A stretch of 64,000 nt of DNA from Rhodospirillales bacterium (GCA_016214125.1 JACRPC010000042.1:62001-126000), one strand, 5' to 3'. Shown: positions 35,143 to 44,343, numbered from the stretch's first letter. Notes: generated by a model from the sequence alone, not told the origin. Program-made: numbers and translations.

Positions 35143-36360
35143 TTGAGCGCACATCCTGGCGAGAATCAAGGAACCCTGTTCGGGCTGCCCGCCGAGGTTC
35201 GCTTCTGCAAGCGGTGCGTGATCTCGAATCAGCGCCCTTCGGCTGCGGTCGAGTTCCGCAATCGCAACGCCAAAGATGTGATCGCCTTCGATGAGGAAGG
35301 CGTTTGCTCCGCTTGCCGCTTCCACGAATTGAAATATGGCGGCATCGATTGGGACGAGCGCCAACGGATGCTGCTCGATCTGCTGGACCGTCACCGCAGC
35401 CGCGATGGCGGCTACGACATCATCGTTCCCGGCTCGGGCGGCAAGGACAGCGTTTACGTCGCCCATGTGCTGAAACACAAATACGGCATGCACCCGCTGA
35501 CGGTGACGTGGCCGCCGCATCTTTATACGGACATTGGGCGGCGCAATTTCGACGCCTGGCTGGATACGGGCTTCGACAATGTGACGTTCCACCCCAACGG
35601 CAAGGTGCACCGCGAGCTGACCCGCTTCGCCTTTCTTAACCTCCTGCATCCCTTCCAGCCCTTCATCCTGGGCCAAAAGCAGATCGGCCCTAAGATGGCG
35701 CTGAAATACGGCGTGAAACTTGTGATGTATGGAGAGAGTCAGGCCGAAGGTGGCACCAATATGCAAGAAGGCCTGCGGCCTGCGATGAATCCGAAATATT
35801 ATTCGATTCCGAAGGCCGAGCGTTCAAGCCTGCGCGTCGGCGGCTTGGGATTGGACGAGCTGTTGGCGCGGGGCCTAACTTCCTCGGACCTCCTGCCCTA
35901 TGTCCCCGCCGCCTTGGAGGATGTTCTGGAGGCCGCAGTCGAGGTCCACCATATGGGTTTCTATGAGCGCTGGGTTCCCCAGGAGAAGTATTACTACGCC
36001 GCCGAGCATTGCGGGTTTAAGCCGAACCCGGAGCGCAGCGAGGGTACCTATTCGAAATATTCCAGCCTAGACGACAAGATCGACGGCTTTCACTATTACA
36101 CAACCTACATCAAATTCGGCATTGGCCGGGCGACCTACGACGCGGCCCAGGAAATCCGCAATGGCCACCTGACGCGCGACGAGGGAATAGCCCTGGTCAA
36201 TCGCTATGACGGCGAGTTTCCGAAAAAGTATTTTCCAGAATTCCTCGACTACATCGGCATCGACGAGGATACGTTCTGGAAAAGCATCGACGCCTGCCGC
36301 TCCCCCCACTTATGGTGTAAAGAGGGGAATGACTGGGTGCTGCGTCACAAGGTCGCGTGA
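35143..36360 (+). CDS. N-acetyl sugar amidotransferase 1 (WbpG/PseA family)
   Basis: About 405 residues. A PP-loop ATPase that turns a sugar acetamido group into an acetamidino group using ammonia from HisH/HisF partners. Two CxxC pairs (CKRC, CSAC) form a zinc knuckle at the N-terminus, SGGKDS at 98-103 is the PP-loop, and YSKYSSLDDKIDGFHYY is a late family motif. I prefer TTG 35143 because it avoids a 16-bp overlap; GTG 35116 is the alternative and adds nine residues. The HisF-like gene follows in GTGA overlap, so the partners are coupled. The sequence between motifs is longer than in the other two copies. Confidence 0.85.
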   Translation: MSAHPGENQGTLFGLPAEVRFCKRCVISNQRPSAAVEFRNRNAKDVIAFDEEGVCSACRFHELKYGGIDWDERQRMLLDLLDRHRSRDGGYDIIVPGSGGKDSVYVAHVLKHKYGMHPLTVTWPPHLYTDIGRRNFDAWLDTGFDNVTFHPNGKVHRELTRFAFLNLLHPFQPFILGQKQIGPKMALKYGVKLVMYGESQAEGGTNMQEGLRPAMNPKYYSIPKAERSSLRVGGLGLDELLARGLTSSDLLPYVPAALEDVLEAAVEVHHMGFYERWVPQEKYYYAAEHCGFKPNPERSEGTYSKYSSLDDKIDGFHYYTTYIKFGIGRATYDAAQEIRNGHLTRDEGIALVNRYDGEFPKKYFPEFLDYIGIDEDTFWKSIDACRSPHLWCKEGNDWVLRHKVA

Positions 36361-37145
36361 GCCCGATTCCCATTATTCGCCCATCGCCTCTCCTTCGTAT
36401 CGCAGCCCGGCTGGACGTGAAGGGCCCTAACGTCGTCAAGGGCATTCACTTTGAAGGGTTGCGCGTTGTCGGCAAGCCCGGCGAGCTTTCGGCGAAATAT
36501 CAGGAGCAGGGGATCGATGAAATCATCTTCATCGATACCGTCGCCTCGCTCTATGGCCGCAACACCATCCTCGACGCCGTGCGCGAGGCGGCGCACGGTG
36601 TTTTCGTGCCGATGACGGTGGGCGGCGGCATTCGCACGCTAGACGACATCAAGAGCGTCTTGCGCGCCGGGGCGGATAAGGTGGCCATCAATACGGCCGC
36701 CACCAGCCGCCCCGCCTTCCTCTCGGAAGCCGCTCGGGCCTTTGGCAGCCAATGCGTCGTGCTTTCCGTCGAGGCGAAGCGCCAGGGCGGCGCCGGCTGG
36801 GAGGCCTATTCCGACAATGGCCGCGAGCCCACGGGCCGCAATGTTCTCGACTGGGTCACCGAAGCGGAAGCACTCGGCGTTGGGGAGATTCTGCTTACCT
36901 CCATCGACCGGGATGGGACCCGGTCAGGTTTCGACATCGAGCTTCTCGAGGCGGTGCGCGCCCGCACGACGGTGCCGCTCGTCGCCTGCGGAGGGGCGGG
37001 AGCGGCTGGGCATGCGCTTCGGCTGCTGGAGCGCGTCAGCGTCGAATCGCTCGCCTGCGCCTCGTTATTCCACTACGGCCTGTGCCGCGTCGAAGACGTT
37101 AAGATCCAGCTTGGCAAGGCCGGCTACCGCACGCGGCCGGTTTAG
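36357..37145 (+). CDS. HisF-like barrel 1 (glycosyl-amidation associated)
   Basis: A 262-residue TIM barrel of the HisF family. In imidazole-glycerol-phosphate synthase, D11 and D130 (Thermotoga numbering) are catalytic. Here the first is kept (D20 in RLDVKG) but the second is Glu (E139 in LSVEAKR). The ammonia-gate residues R5, E46, K99 and E167 are all present by alignment (GIDEIIF, GADKVAIN, GVGEILL). With an amidotransferase just before it, it most likely channels ammonia for sugar amidation, as proposed for HisF2 next to WbpG in Pseudomonas. GTG 36357 is in GTGA overlap. Confidence 0.82.
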   Translation: MSPIPIIRPSPLLRIAARLDVKGPNVVKGIHFEGLRVVGKPGELSAKYQEQGIDEIIFIDTVASLYGRNTILDAVREAAHGVFVPMTVGGGIRTLDDIKSVLRAGADKVAINTAATSRPAFLSEAARAFGSQCVVLSVEAKRQGGAGWEAYSDNGREPTGRNVLDWVTEAEALGVGEILLTSIDRDGTRSGFDIELLEAVRARTTVPLVACGGAGAAGHALRLLERVSVESLACASLFHYGLCRVEDVKIQLGKAGYRTRPV

Positions 37146-37147
37146 GC

Positions 37148-38257
37148 ATGGCCTCTTCCGGCTCCCGGCGCTTCCTCTACCTGTTCAAGGCGGGCCGGCG
37201 CGAACGCCTTTCCGGCCCGGACGAGTTCCCGAGCGATTTCTTTTACGGCTATATCGAGCTTCGGGCGGGCGGGTACCCAGTCGACTATCTAGACGAGCGC
37301 GATCTGGCGCCGGAAGGCCAGACACCGCATTTCAGCCGGCTGGTGGCAAGGCTTGCCGCGCGCTTCGCACCATGGCTGCCCTTCGCCCTGGGCTATTGCT
37401 TTGTGCTGGGCCGTTTTCAAGCAAGGCGGCGGCTTAACCAGAGCCGCGCGCTGATCGCCACCACGAACACCTTCGGCTATTGCCTGGCCATCTTGCGGCG
37501 GCTGGGACTGATCCGGGTGCCCGTGTACTTCATCGCAATGGGCGCCATTCCGCTTGAGCTGTCCGGGTGGCAAAGGCGGATTCTCAGGTGGCTGCTTGGC
37601 GCGACCCGGCTGGTGGTCATCTCGGAAGGCGAGCGCGGCGAGCTGTCGCGGGAATTGCCGGGACAGACCATTCACCTTCTGCCCTTCGGTGTCGATGAGA
37701 CATTCTGGGCGCCTGGCCCTTGCGAGCCATCCTCCCCTTTCGCCCTGGCGATTGGCAACGACGGCCATCGCGACTGGGCGGCGCTGGTCGCCGCGTGGCG
37801 CCCTGAGTTTCCGCTGCTGAAAATCCTTACCTCGCTTCCGGTGCCCGGCTCTGCGCCGAATATCGAGGTGGTGCGCGCAGATTGGCGGCACCAGCACCTG
37901 TCCGACGCGCAGATTCGCAACCTCGTGCGCCAGGCTCTTTTTGTCGTCCTGCCGCTCCGCCAAACGGTTCAGCCTTCCGGTCAAAGCGTCTGTCTTCAAG
38001 CGATGTCCTGCGCCAAGGCAGTGATTTTAAGCAGCATTCTTGGGCTCTGGGATCGCCAGGCCTTGCGCCACGAGGAAACCTGCTTGCTCGTTCCCCCTGC
38101 CGATGCCGGCGCCTTGACCCTGGCTGTGCGGCGGTTGCTCGGCGATGAATCACTGCGCCGCAAAATTGGCGAAGCCGCGCGCCAGGAAATCGTTTCCCGC
38201 CTGAATGCCCTGGGAATGTCCCAGCAGATGCGGCGCATATTGGAGGACGATCCATGA
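37148..38257 (+). CDS. Glycosyltransferase (GT-B, family 4-like)
   Basis: A 369-residue GT-B protein placed between the HisF-like and HisH-like genes. The N-terminal half is hydrophobic and basic (FQARRRLNQSRALIATTN), and the C-terminal half shows LLPFGVDETFW, FALAIGNDGHRDW, PSGQSVCLQAMSCAKAVI and EETCLLVPPADAGAL, corresponding to donor-binding and E-x7-E-like regions of GT4. The first glutamate of the pair is replaced (Q in CLQAMS), so it may be a divergent member. ATGA overlap with the HisH-like gene couples it to sugar amidation, and it may transfer the amidated residue. Confidence 0.72.
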   Translation: MASSGSRRFLYLFKAGRRERLSGPDEFPSDFFYGYIELRAGGYPVDYLDERDLAPEGQTPHFSRLVARLAARFAPWLPFALGYCFVLGRFQARRRLNQSRALIATTNTFGYCLAILRRLGLIRVPVYFIAMGAIPLELSGWQRRILRWLLGATRLVVISEGERGELSRELPGQTIHLLPFGVDETFWAPGPCEPSSPFALAIGNDGHRDWAALVAAWRPEFPLLKILTSLPVPGSAPNIEVVRADWRHQHLSDAQIRNLVRQALFVVLPLRQTVQPSGQSVCLQAMSCAKAVILSSILGLWDRQALRHEETCLLVPPADAGALTLAVRRLLGDESLRRKIGEAARQEIVSRLNALGMSQQMRRILEDDP

Positions 38258-38871
38258 TCATCGGCATCGTGGATTACGGCATGGGCAATCTGGCCTCGGT
38301 TGCAGGGGCCATCGAACGGCTTGGCCATACGCCCCTGGTCACGACGCTGCGAGATGAGCTGGACAAAGCGGATCGCCTTATCCTGCCCGGTGTCGGAGCT
38401 TTCGCCGACGCTATGGATGAGCTGCGCCGGCGCAATCTTGTCGAAACGCTTCACGATCTTGTCTTTGAGCGCCAAAGGCCTCTTCTTGGCATCTGTCTCG
38501 GCGCCCAGCTTCTTACCCTCGAAAGCGACGAGTTCGGCCACAACAGGGGCCTGGGCTGGCTTAAGGCGCGCACGCTGCGCCTTGCGCCTTCCGATCCCGC
38601 CCTGCGCGTGCCGCATGTCGGCTGGAACGATCTGTTTCCCCTGCAAGACAGCCCCTTGTTGAGGGATGTGCCGCCGGGTAGCCTGTTCTACTACGTCCAC
38701 AGCTATTGCATCAGGGCGGACGAACCGGGGATCGTTGTCGGCGAGTGCGATTACGGCGGACGCTTTGCCGCGGTCCTTCAGTCGGGCAACATTTGCGCCA
38801 CGCAGTTCCATCCGGAAAAGAGCCAGAAGCCGGGATTGCAGATTCTGCGCAACTTCATCGAGCGGACCTGA
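38254..38871 (+). CDS. hisH: HisH-like glutamine amidotransferase 1
   Basis: A 205-residue class I glutaminase. LPGVGAF forms the oxyanion strand, GICLGAQ carries the nucleophile C81, and QFHPEKSQ carries H186 and E188, so the triad is intact. It should hydrolyse glutamine and pass ammonia through a HisF partner. It is separated from the HisF-like gene at 38878 by only six bases. Because no other histidine gene is nearby, a role in sugar amidation, as for HisH2 of the Pseudomonas O5 cluster, is much more likely than histidine synthesis. Confidence 0.87.
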   Translation: MIIGIVDYGMGNLASVAGAIERLGHTPLVTTLRDELDKADRLILPGVGAFADAMDELRRRNLVETLHDLVFERQRPLLGICLGAQLLTLESDEFGHNRGLGWLKARTLRLAPSDPALRVPHVGWNDLFPLQDSPLLRDVPPGSLFYYVHSYCIRADEPGIVVGECDYGGRFAAVLQSGNICATQFHPEKSQKPGLQILRNFIERT

Positions 38872-38877
38872 CGGCGC

Positions 38878-39636
38878 ATGGTCCGTAAACGTCTGGTGAC
38901 CGTGCTGACGTTCCAAGACGGGGTGTTGTTTCGCACCAAGATGTTTCAGCCGGACTACCGCTACACGCAGAATTTTGTCGATGCCTCCCTGATCGACGAG
39001 ATCGTGGCGCTCGATATTTCCCGGAGCGTGCCAGGGAGGCCGGCCGGCCGGCGAGACGAATTTGCCGCCGTCATTGACCGGTTGGCGCGTAGGTGTTTCG
39101 TGCCGCTTGCCACAGGGGGCGGGATTAGAACAATTGAGGATGTCGTCTGGCATATGAAGCGCGGCGCGGACAAGGTTATCGTCAATTCGGGGGCGATCGA
39201 CGACCCTTCTCTGATTGGAAGGATCGCGCAGCAATATGGCTCTCAATGCGTCGTCGTCTCCATCGACGCCAAGTCGCGCCCGGCTGGTGGCTGGGAAGTG
39301 TTCGCCGATTGTGGCCAAAGGGCTACGGGGCTTGACGTCACCTCCTGGGCGAAGCGCGCCCAGGAGGAAGGGGCGGGCGAGGTTTTTCTTACGTCTATTG
39401 ACCGTGACGGCTCGCTGGAGGGCTATGACCTTGACCTCTCGCGCCGTGTCGCGGATTCCTTGACCATACCGGTTCTGATTTGCGGCGGCGCGGGCAACTG
39501 GCAGCATTTCGTTGATGGCGTCCTGATCGGCGGCGCCTCGGCGGTGTGCACGGCCAACATCTACCACTTCACCGAAGCCAGCGTGCAGAGCGCCAAGAAA
39601 TTCATGAGCAGCGCCGGGATACCGGTGCGAATCTGA
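38878..39636 (+). CDS. HisF-like barrel 2 (glycosyl-amidation associated, WbuZ-like)
   Basis: A 252-residue barrel. The position of catalytic D11 is Thr here (T11 in VLTFQDG), while D130 is kept at residue 130 (VSIDAKS). The gate residues R5, E46-equivalent (LIDEIVALD), K99-equivalent (GADKVIVN) and E167-equivalent (GAGEVFL) are retained. So cyclase chemistry is unlikely, but ammonia passage from HisH remains possible. It pairs naturally with the HisH-like gene directly upstream. A 59-bp gap separates it from the following methyltransferase. Confidence 0.82.
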   Translation: MVRKRLVTVLTFQDGVLFRTKMFQPDYRYTQNFVDASLIDEIVALDISRSVPGRPAGRRDEFAAVIDRLARRCFVPLATGGGIRTIEDVVWHMKRGADKVIVNSGAIDDPSLIGRIAQQYGSQCVVVSIDAKSRPAGGWEVFADCGQRATGLDVTSWAKRAQEEGAGEVFLTSIDRDGSLEGYDLDLSRRVADSLTIPVLICGGAGNWQHFVDGVLIGGASAVCTANIYHFTEASVQSAKKFMSSAGIPVRI

Positions 39637-39695
39637 CGGCCTTCATCCTCACGGATACCCTTCCAGTCCCCAATTCGCAGCAAGCGGAGTAGGCC

Positions 39696-40613
39696 ATGCC
39701 GGTTACGGAGCAATTTTCAAATTTTCCCTGCGATGTTTGTGGCTCCGACGACGCCGCGGAAATCGATGTTGCGCGGGGCTATACAAACAACCAGCCGCTG
39801 CATGTTTGCAAAGCTTGCGGCTTCGTCTATGTTCGCTCTCGCCGGTCGGCGGAGCGCATCGCCCAGGCCTGGAGCAAGGAAATCTATCAGCACGCCTACA
39901 CGGCTCATGTCCCCGCGGTGAAGGCGCGCCAGACATTCGTCGCCGATTTTTTGGACTCAGCGACAGGTCTCAAGGGCAAGAGTCTCTGCGACATCGGAGG
40001 CGGCGAGGGGCAGTTCCTCGGCATCGCTCGCGACCAGTACGGTGCCAACGTGTTTTGCATTGAGCCTTCGCCGGTCAATGGCAAGGCGCTCGCGGCACAG
40101 GGTATCGACCATTTTGTGGGCACGATTGAAGATTATGCCGCCGCCAACCGGCCGCGGAAGTTCGACGTGGTTACCATCATGTGGACGCTGGAGAATTGCC
40201 AGTCCTGCAGGGCGATGCTGGTGGCGGCGTACCACATCGTCAAGGAGGGCGGATTGATTTGCGTCGCCACCGGCAGCCGCATACTCGTGCCGTTCAAGAA
40301 GCCCCTGAATTACTATCTAAGCGACAACGCTGCCGACACGCACGCCTTTCGGTTCTCGGCCAATTCCCTGCGGAATCTGCTTGCGGCTGTGGGCTTTTCC
40401 TTTCACGGCGTCAACCGCTATATCGACAACGACATTTTGTGCATGGTGGCAAAGAAGAACCCGCAGGCCTCCCAGGAAGACCTGCACCGCGACGATTGGC
40501 GCGAGATCGCTGATTTCTTCCGCCGCTGGGACAAAGAAACCCGGGATCATTACTGGAATGGCGAGGCGGTCGATACGCGGGTCGTGCCCGAGGCTGGGCA
40601 GAAGGCTAGGTGA
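39696..40613 (+). CDS. Zinc-ribbon class I SAM methyltransferase
   Basis: A 305-residue protein. The N-terminal CDVCGSDD and CKACGFVYV pairs form a zinc-binding ribbon, followed by SLCDIGGGEGQFLGIA as the SAM loop, FDVVTIMWTLENC and KEGGLICVATGS. This layout is shared with many sugar methyltransferases in O-antigen clusters, including those at 43299 and 58089. The C-terminal tail (about 250-305) is charged and specific. It lies between two amidation modules, so an N- or O-methylation of the amidino sugar would fit; this is only a guess. Confidence 0.8.
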   Translation: MPVTEQFSNFPCDVCGSDDAAEIDVARGYTNNQPLHVCKACGFVYVRSRRSAERIAQAWSKEIYQHAYTAHVPAVKARQTFVADFLDSATGLKGKSLCDIGGGEGQFLGIARDQYGANVFCIEPSPVNGKALAAQGIDHFVGTIEDYAAANRPRKFDVVTIMWTLENCQSCRAMLVAAYHIVKEGGLICVATGSRILVPFKKPLNYYLSDNAADTHAFRFSANSLRNLLAAVGFSFHGVNRYIDNDILCMVAKKNPQASQEDLHRDDWREIADFFRRWDKETRDHYWNGEAVDTRVVPEAGQKAR

Positions 40614-40649
40614 GGTGGTTCACGCCGTGCGGACTTCACGAGGCGCAGT

Positions 40650-41279
40650 TTGATCGCCATCATCGACTACACCGTCGGCAATCTTCGCTCGGTTGCCAAT
40701 GCCTTTGAGCATCTTGGCGTTCAGGCCTTCATTGCGAACAGGCCGGATGAGCTTCGAGAGGCGAGCGCCATCGTACTGCCTGGTGTTGGGGCGTTTGCCA
40801 GCGGCATGTCTCACTTGAAGCGTCTTGGTTTTGATGAGGCGCTTGAGCGGGAGGTGAGGGACGGCGGCAAGCCCTTCCTTGGCATTTGCCTGGGTATGCA
40901 GCTCCTGGCCACGCGGGGCATGGAACATGGCGCGCATGCCGGGCTGAATTGGGTTTCGGGAACGGTGGAACTTCTTCGTGTGCCCGAGAACAGCCCGCAA
41001 TTGCGCATCCCCCACATTGGCTGGAACGACGTGCAAATGGTGAGCGAGGGTGGTCTTTTTCGAGGTTTCACAGCGTCTGAGGATTTTTATTTCGTCCACT
41101 CCTATGTTCTCAAACCGAACGATCCGGCGGTCGTCGCAGGCACATGTTTGCACAGCGAGCCTTTCGCGGCGGCAATTGAGACCGCAAATATCTGTGCCGT
41201 TCAATTTCATCCGGAAAAAAGCCATCGTGCGGGGCTCCAGCTCTTGCGCAACTGGGCGGAAATGACCGGGCAATGCTGA
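40650..41279 (+). CDS. hisH: HisH-like glutamine amidotransferase 2
   Basis: A 209-residue class I glutaminase with an intact triad: C80 in GICLGMQ, H187 and E189 in QFHPEKSH, and LPGVGAFASG for the oxyanion site. The start is TTG 40650 with a GAGG box about six bases ahead. The HisF-like gene at 41273 starts seven bases before its stop, a tight coupling. It resembles the copy at 38254 but differs throughout, so the two are old paralogues and probably serve different barrels. Confidence 0.86.
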   Translation: MIAIIDYTVGNLRSVANAFEHLGVQAFIANRPDELREASAIVLPGVGAFASGMSHLKRLGFDEALEREVRDGGKPFLGICLGMQLLATRGMEHGAHAGLNWVSGTVELLRVPENSPQLRIPHIGWNDVQMVSEGGLFRGFTASEDFYFVHSYVLKPNDPAVVAGTCLHSEPFAAAIETANICAVQFHPEKSHRAGLQLLRNWAEMTGQC

Positions 41280-42082
41280 AACACCGCTTGATTCCCGTAT
41301 TACTGCTCAAGAACGGCGCCCTGGTGCGCAGCAGCCGCTTTTCCTTTCATCAGGTGATTGGCGATCCCGTCAACAAGGTCGAGCGCTTCAACGAGTGGAG
41401 CGTGGACGAGCTAATCTACTTGGACATCAGCCGCGAGGCGGTTTACAACCGCAGCCGGTCCGACATTCGTGTCGAGCAGCTTTCGGACCCGCTCGCCATC
41501 TTGCGGCGCGTCAGCAAGACCTGCTTCATGCCTCTGACCTGGGGCGGCAGATTGCGGACGGTCGATGACATGCGGGCTTGCTTCCTGCATGGCGCCGATA
41601 AGGTAACCTTGAACTCTCAAGCCGTGCGCACGCCCGATCTCATTGTGCAGGGCGCTAAGGCCTTTGGCAGCCAGGCCGTTCTCGTCAGCATTGATGTAAA
41701 ACGTATCGACGGCGCCTATCGGGTCTTCGTCGATTGCGGAGGCGCCGACAGCGGCCGGGAGGCCCTGGAATGGGCGCGTGAGGCGGAATCTCGCGGCGCG
41801 GGCGAGATCTTGTTGCAGGAAATCGATCGCGACGGCATGGCCACGGGCTATGGCTTGGATTTAATTCATGACATCTCACGCGCCGTCTCCATTCCGGTTA
41901 TCGCCTGCAGTGGTGTCGGTAAGTACGAAGATTTCGCGAAGGGCATTGAGGCGGGCGCTTCCGCCGTGGCCGCCGCCAACATCTTTCACTTCAAGGAACT
42001 CTCGGACAGGAACGCCAAGCGCGCCATGGCTAAGGCCCGATGCAATGTCCGCCTCAGCAACATACCGGGGAAACCGTTGTGA
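41273..42082 (+). CDS. HisF-like barrel 3 (glycosyl-amidation associated, WbuZ-like)
   Basis: A 269-residue barrel with a short insertion near residues 55-70. D11 is replaced by Leu (L11 in VLLLKNG), and D130 is kept as D141 (VSIDVKR). The gate residues are all present (R5; SVDELIYLD; GADKVTLN; GAGEILL). It keeps what is needed to receive ammonia from the HisH partner upstream and to hand it on, here to the amidotransferase that begins in GTGA overlap with its stop. The HisH-HisF-amidotransferase order makes this the most complete of the amidation modules. Confidence 0.83.
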   Translation: MLKHRLIPVLLLKNGALVRSSRFSFHQVIGDPVNKVERFNEWSVDELIYLDISREAVYNRSRSDIRVEQLSDPLAILRRVSKTCFMPLTWGGRLRTVDDMRACFLHGADKVTLNSQAVRTPDLIVQGAKAFGSQAVLVSIDVKRIDGAYRVFVDCGGADSGREALEWAREAESRGAGEILLQEIDRDGMATGYGLDLIHDISRAVSIPVIACSGVGKYEDFAKGIEAGASAVAAANIFHFKELSDRNAKRAMAKARCNVRLSNIPGKPL

Positions 42083-43299
42083 AGGTTCAGTACTGCCAGA
42101 GATGCGTCTACCCCTCCAGTTCCGCCGTCCGGCTTGAGATCGACGCCAATGGTGTCTGCACGGGCTGTCGCGTGGCGGAAGACCGACCCGTCATCGACTG
42201 GGAAAGCCGGTGGCAGATGTTCAAGGATCTGACTAAGGAATACAGCTCACAAGGCAATTATGATCTGATCATCCCCGTTTCCGGCGGCAAGGACAGCTAC
42301 TACCAAACCCATCTGGCCGTGAAGGAACTTGGGCTTAAGCCCTTGCTCGTCACCTATCACGGCAACAACTATCTGCCGGAGGGCGAGTACAATCTGCACC
42401 GCATGCGTGATGTCTTCGATTGCGATCACATCATCTTTCGCCCCTCCGTCGATAGCCTGATCAAGATGAACCGGCTGGGCTTCCGCGTTCAAGGCGACAT
42501 GAACTGGCACGCCCATTGCGGCATCGCCACTGTCCCCTTCCAGGTGGCCGTCCGCTACAAGGTGCCGCTTGTCATGTGGGGAGAAATTGGCTGGATCGAT
42601 CTGGGCGGCATGTTCACGCTGCACGATTTTCCCGAGTTCACTTTCAAGAACCGGGTCGAGCACGACCTTCGCGGCTTTGATTGGCATGACTTCACCGATG
42701 AGGGGCTGGAGAAAATGGGCCGCCCCGAATGGAAGGAAGGGCTGACGGCGAAGGATTTGATGTGGGGCCGGTATCCCAGCGATGATGAGGTGGATGCGGT
42801 AGGGCTGCGCGGCATCTATATGGATTGCTACGTGCCCTGGGACGGCAACCACAATGCCGAAATTGCGCGCAAGCACTATGGCTGGAAGGGCTCGGATCAA
42901 GAGTTCGAGCGCACCTATCGCCGCTTCTCCAACCTGGACGACATGCATGAAAACGGCATCCATGACTATCTGAAGTTCATCAAGTTCGGCTATGGCCGCT
43001 GCTCGGACCACGCTACCAAGGATATCCGCACGGGCCGTATCACGCGTGATCAGGGCATTGAACTGGTCGCGCGCTATGATCATGTGAAGCCGCGCAAGGA
43101 TCTTGAGCGCTGGCTTGACTATGTCGGCATGACGGAGCGGGAGTTCGACATAACGTGCGACAGCTTCCGCGATCCCAGGGTCTGGTGGATCGAAGATGGC
43201 CAGTGGTGGAAGGACAATATCTGGGGCCAGCCCTCTTCCTACGGTTCCGTGCACTTGCCGCGCGAAAAATGGGCCGCCTATAGCCGTAAGAGCGCCTGA
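42079..43299 (+). CDS. N-acetyl sugar amidotransferase 2 (WbpG/PseA family)
   Basis: A 406-residue PP-loop protein from GTG 42079 (GTGA overlap). It has CQRC and CTGC zinc pairs, SGGKDS at 68-73, LVTYHGNNY and RFSNLDDMHENGIHDY. The last motif and the FIKFGYGR segment are shared with the other two copies. The middle part (about 170-260; HAHCGIATVPFQVAVRYK, WGEIGW) differs most, which suggests another sugar substrate. It forms a unit with the HisH-like and HisF-like genes at 40650 and 41273. The expected product is an acetamidino (amidino) sugar. Confidence 0.87.
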   Translation: MKVQYCQRCVYPSSSAVRLEIDANGVCTGCRVAEDRPVIDWESRWQMFKDLTKEYSSQGNYDLIIPVSGGKDSYYQTHLAVKELGLKPLLVTYHGNNYLPEGEYNLHRMRDVFDCDHIIFRPSVDSLIKMNRLGFRVQGDMNWHAHCGIATVPFQVAVRYKVPLVMWGEIGWIDLGGMFTLHDFPEFTFKNRVEHDLRGFDWHDFTDEGLEKMGRPEWKEGLTAKDLMWGRYPSDDEVDAVGLRGIYMDCYVPWDGNHNAEIARKHYGWKGSDQEFERTYRRFSNLDDMHENGIHDYLKFIKFGYGRCSDHATKDIRTGRITRDQGIELVARYDHVKPRKDLERWLDYVGMTEREFDITCDSFRDPRVWWIEDGQWWKDNIWGQPSSYGSVHLPREKWAAYSRKSA

Positions 43300-44315
43300 T
43301 GGATGAACCCGCAAACTCGCTCAAGGCCGAAGACGTCTGGCCGGCCGACCTTCTGGCGGCCCAGGACGACGCGCTTCTGGCGGATGTCCGCTGGATGGCG
43401 GACCGCAAAGACCAATTTGTCGAGGTCGCCTGTCCCGCCTGCGACGGCACATCCGGACACGAGCCCTTCACAAAGTACGGCATGCGCTATGTTGCCTGCG
43501 ATAGTTGCGCCACGATCTATATTTCACCCAGGCCACCCGCCCAGCTTCTCGTGGAATTCTATCGGCAATCCAGGAACTACCAGTTCTACAACGACCATAT
43601 TTTTCCTGCCACCGAGGCCGCGCGCCGCGCCAAGATTTTCCGGCCGCGCGTGCAACGGCTTCTCGACCTCTGCGAGCGCCACGCGGTCAAGGGAAGAACC
43701 TTGCTGGAAGTTGGCGCGGGATATGGCACCTTCTGCGAAGAATTGCGCCAGCACGGGCGCTTTGACCGCATCCTAGGCGTTGAGTTGACGCCCGATCTGG
43801 CGCAAACCTGCCGTCGCCGGGGCATCGACGTGATTGAGAAGCCTATCGAAGAGATCGATCCGGACTCGGTCAAGATTGATGTCCTGGCCAGCTTCGAGGT
43901 GATCGAGCATTTGTTCTCACCAGCCGGTTTCCTGAAGGCCTGCGCCAAGCTTCTTAATCCCCAGGGCTTGCTGGTTCTTACCTGTCCCAATGGTCTGGGC
44001 TTTGACGTAACGATGCTGGGCGCGGGTTCGATGGTGATCGACCATGAGCATTTGAACTACTTCAACCCCCAGTCGCTCGCGCTTCTGGCCACCAATTGCG
44101 GCTTTGAGGTGCTTGAGGTTTCCACGCCGGGCGAGTTGGATGCCGAGCTTGTCCATGCCGAGGCGCTTGCTGGCCGCCTTGATCTTTCAGCGCAGCCCTT
44201 TCTCAACACTGTCCTCGTGGAGCGCTGGGAGGAACTGGGCGGCGCCTTCCAGGCTTTCTTGAAGGCTGCCAAGCTGTCTAGCCACATGTGGCTTGTTGCT
44301 AGGAGAAAACCGTGA
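43299..44315 (+). CDS. Zinc-ribbon class I SAM methyltransferase
   Basis: A 338-residue protein with N-terminal CPACDG and CDSCATIYISP zinc ligands, SAM loop LLEVGAGYGTFCEEL, then DVLASFEVIEHLFSPAGFL and GLLVLTCPNGLGFD. The later DHEHLNYFNPQSLALLA motif is typical of Methyltransf_23 sugar enzymes. Its ATG shares one base with the stop of the amidotransferase before it. A methylated derivative of the amidated sugar is a plausible product. It resembles the protein at 39696 in layout but the two are clearly distinct. Confidence 0.83.
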   Translation: MDEPANSLKAEDVWPADLLAAQDDALLADVRWMADRKDQFVEVACPACDGTSGHEPFTKYGMRYVACDSCATIYISPRPPAQLLVEFYRQSRNYQFYNDHIFPATEAARRAKIFRPRVQRLLDLCERHAVKGRTLLEVGAGYGTFCEELRQHGRFDRILGVELTPDLAQTCRRRGIDVIEKPIEEIDPDSVKIDVLASFEVIEHLFSPAGFLKACAKLLNPQGLLVLTCPNGLGFDVTMLGAGSMVIDHEHLNYFNPQSLALLATNCGFEVLEVSTPGELDAELVHAEALAGRLDLSAQPFLNTVLVERWEELGGAFQAFLKAAKLSSHMWLVARRKP

Positions 44316-44343
44316 TCTGCGCGGCGCCTGTTTTTGGCGCGAA

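Noticed and set aside
36357-42082. HisF/HisH homologues as part of histidine biosynthesis
   Set aside because: Each of the three HisF homologues has lost one of the two catalytic aspartates, no hisA/hisI/hisG/hisB-like gene is near, and all lie among sugar amidotransferases.
44293-44343. Longer N-terminus of the radical SAM/SPASM protein from TTG 44293
   Set aside because: It would overlap the previous methyltransferase and adds residues with no family similarity; ATG 44344 preferred, though not certain.
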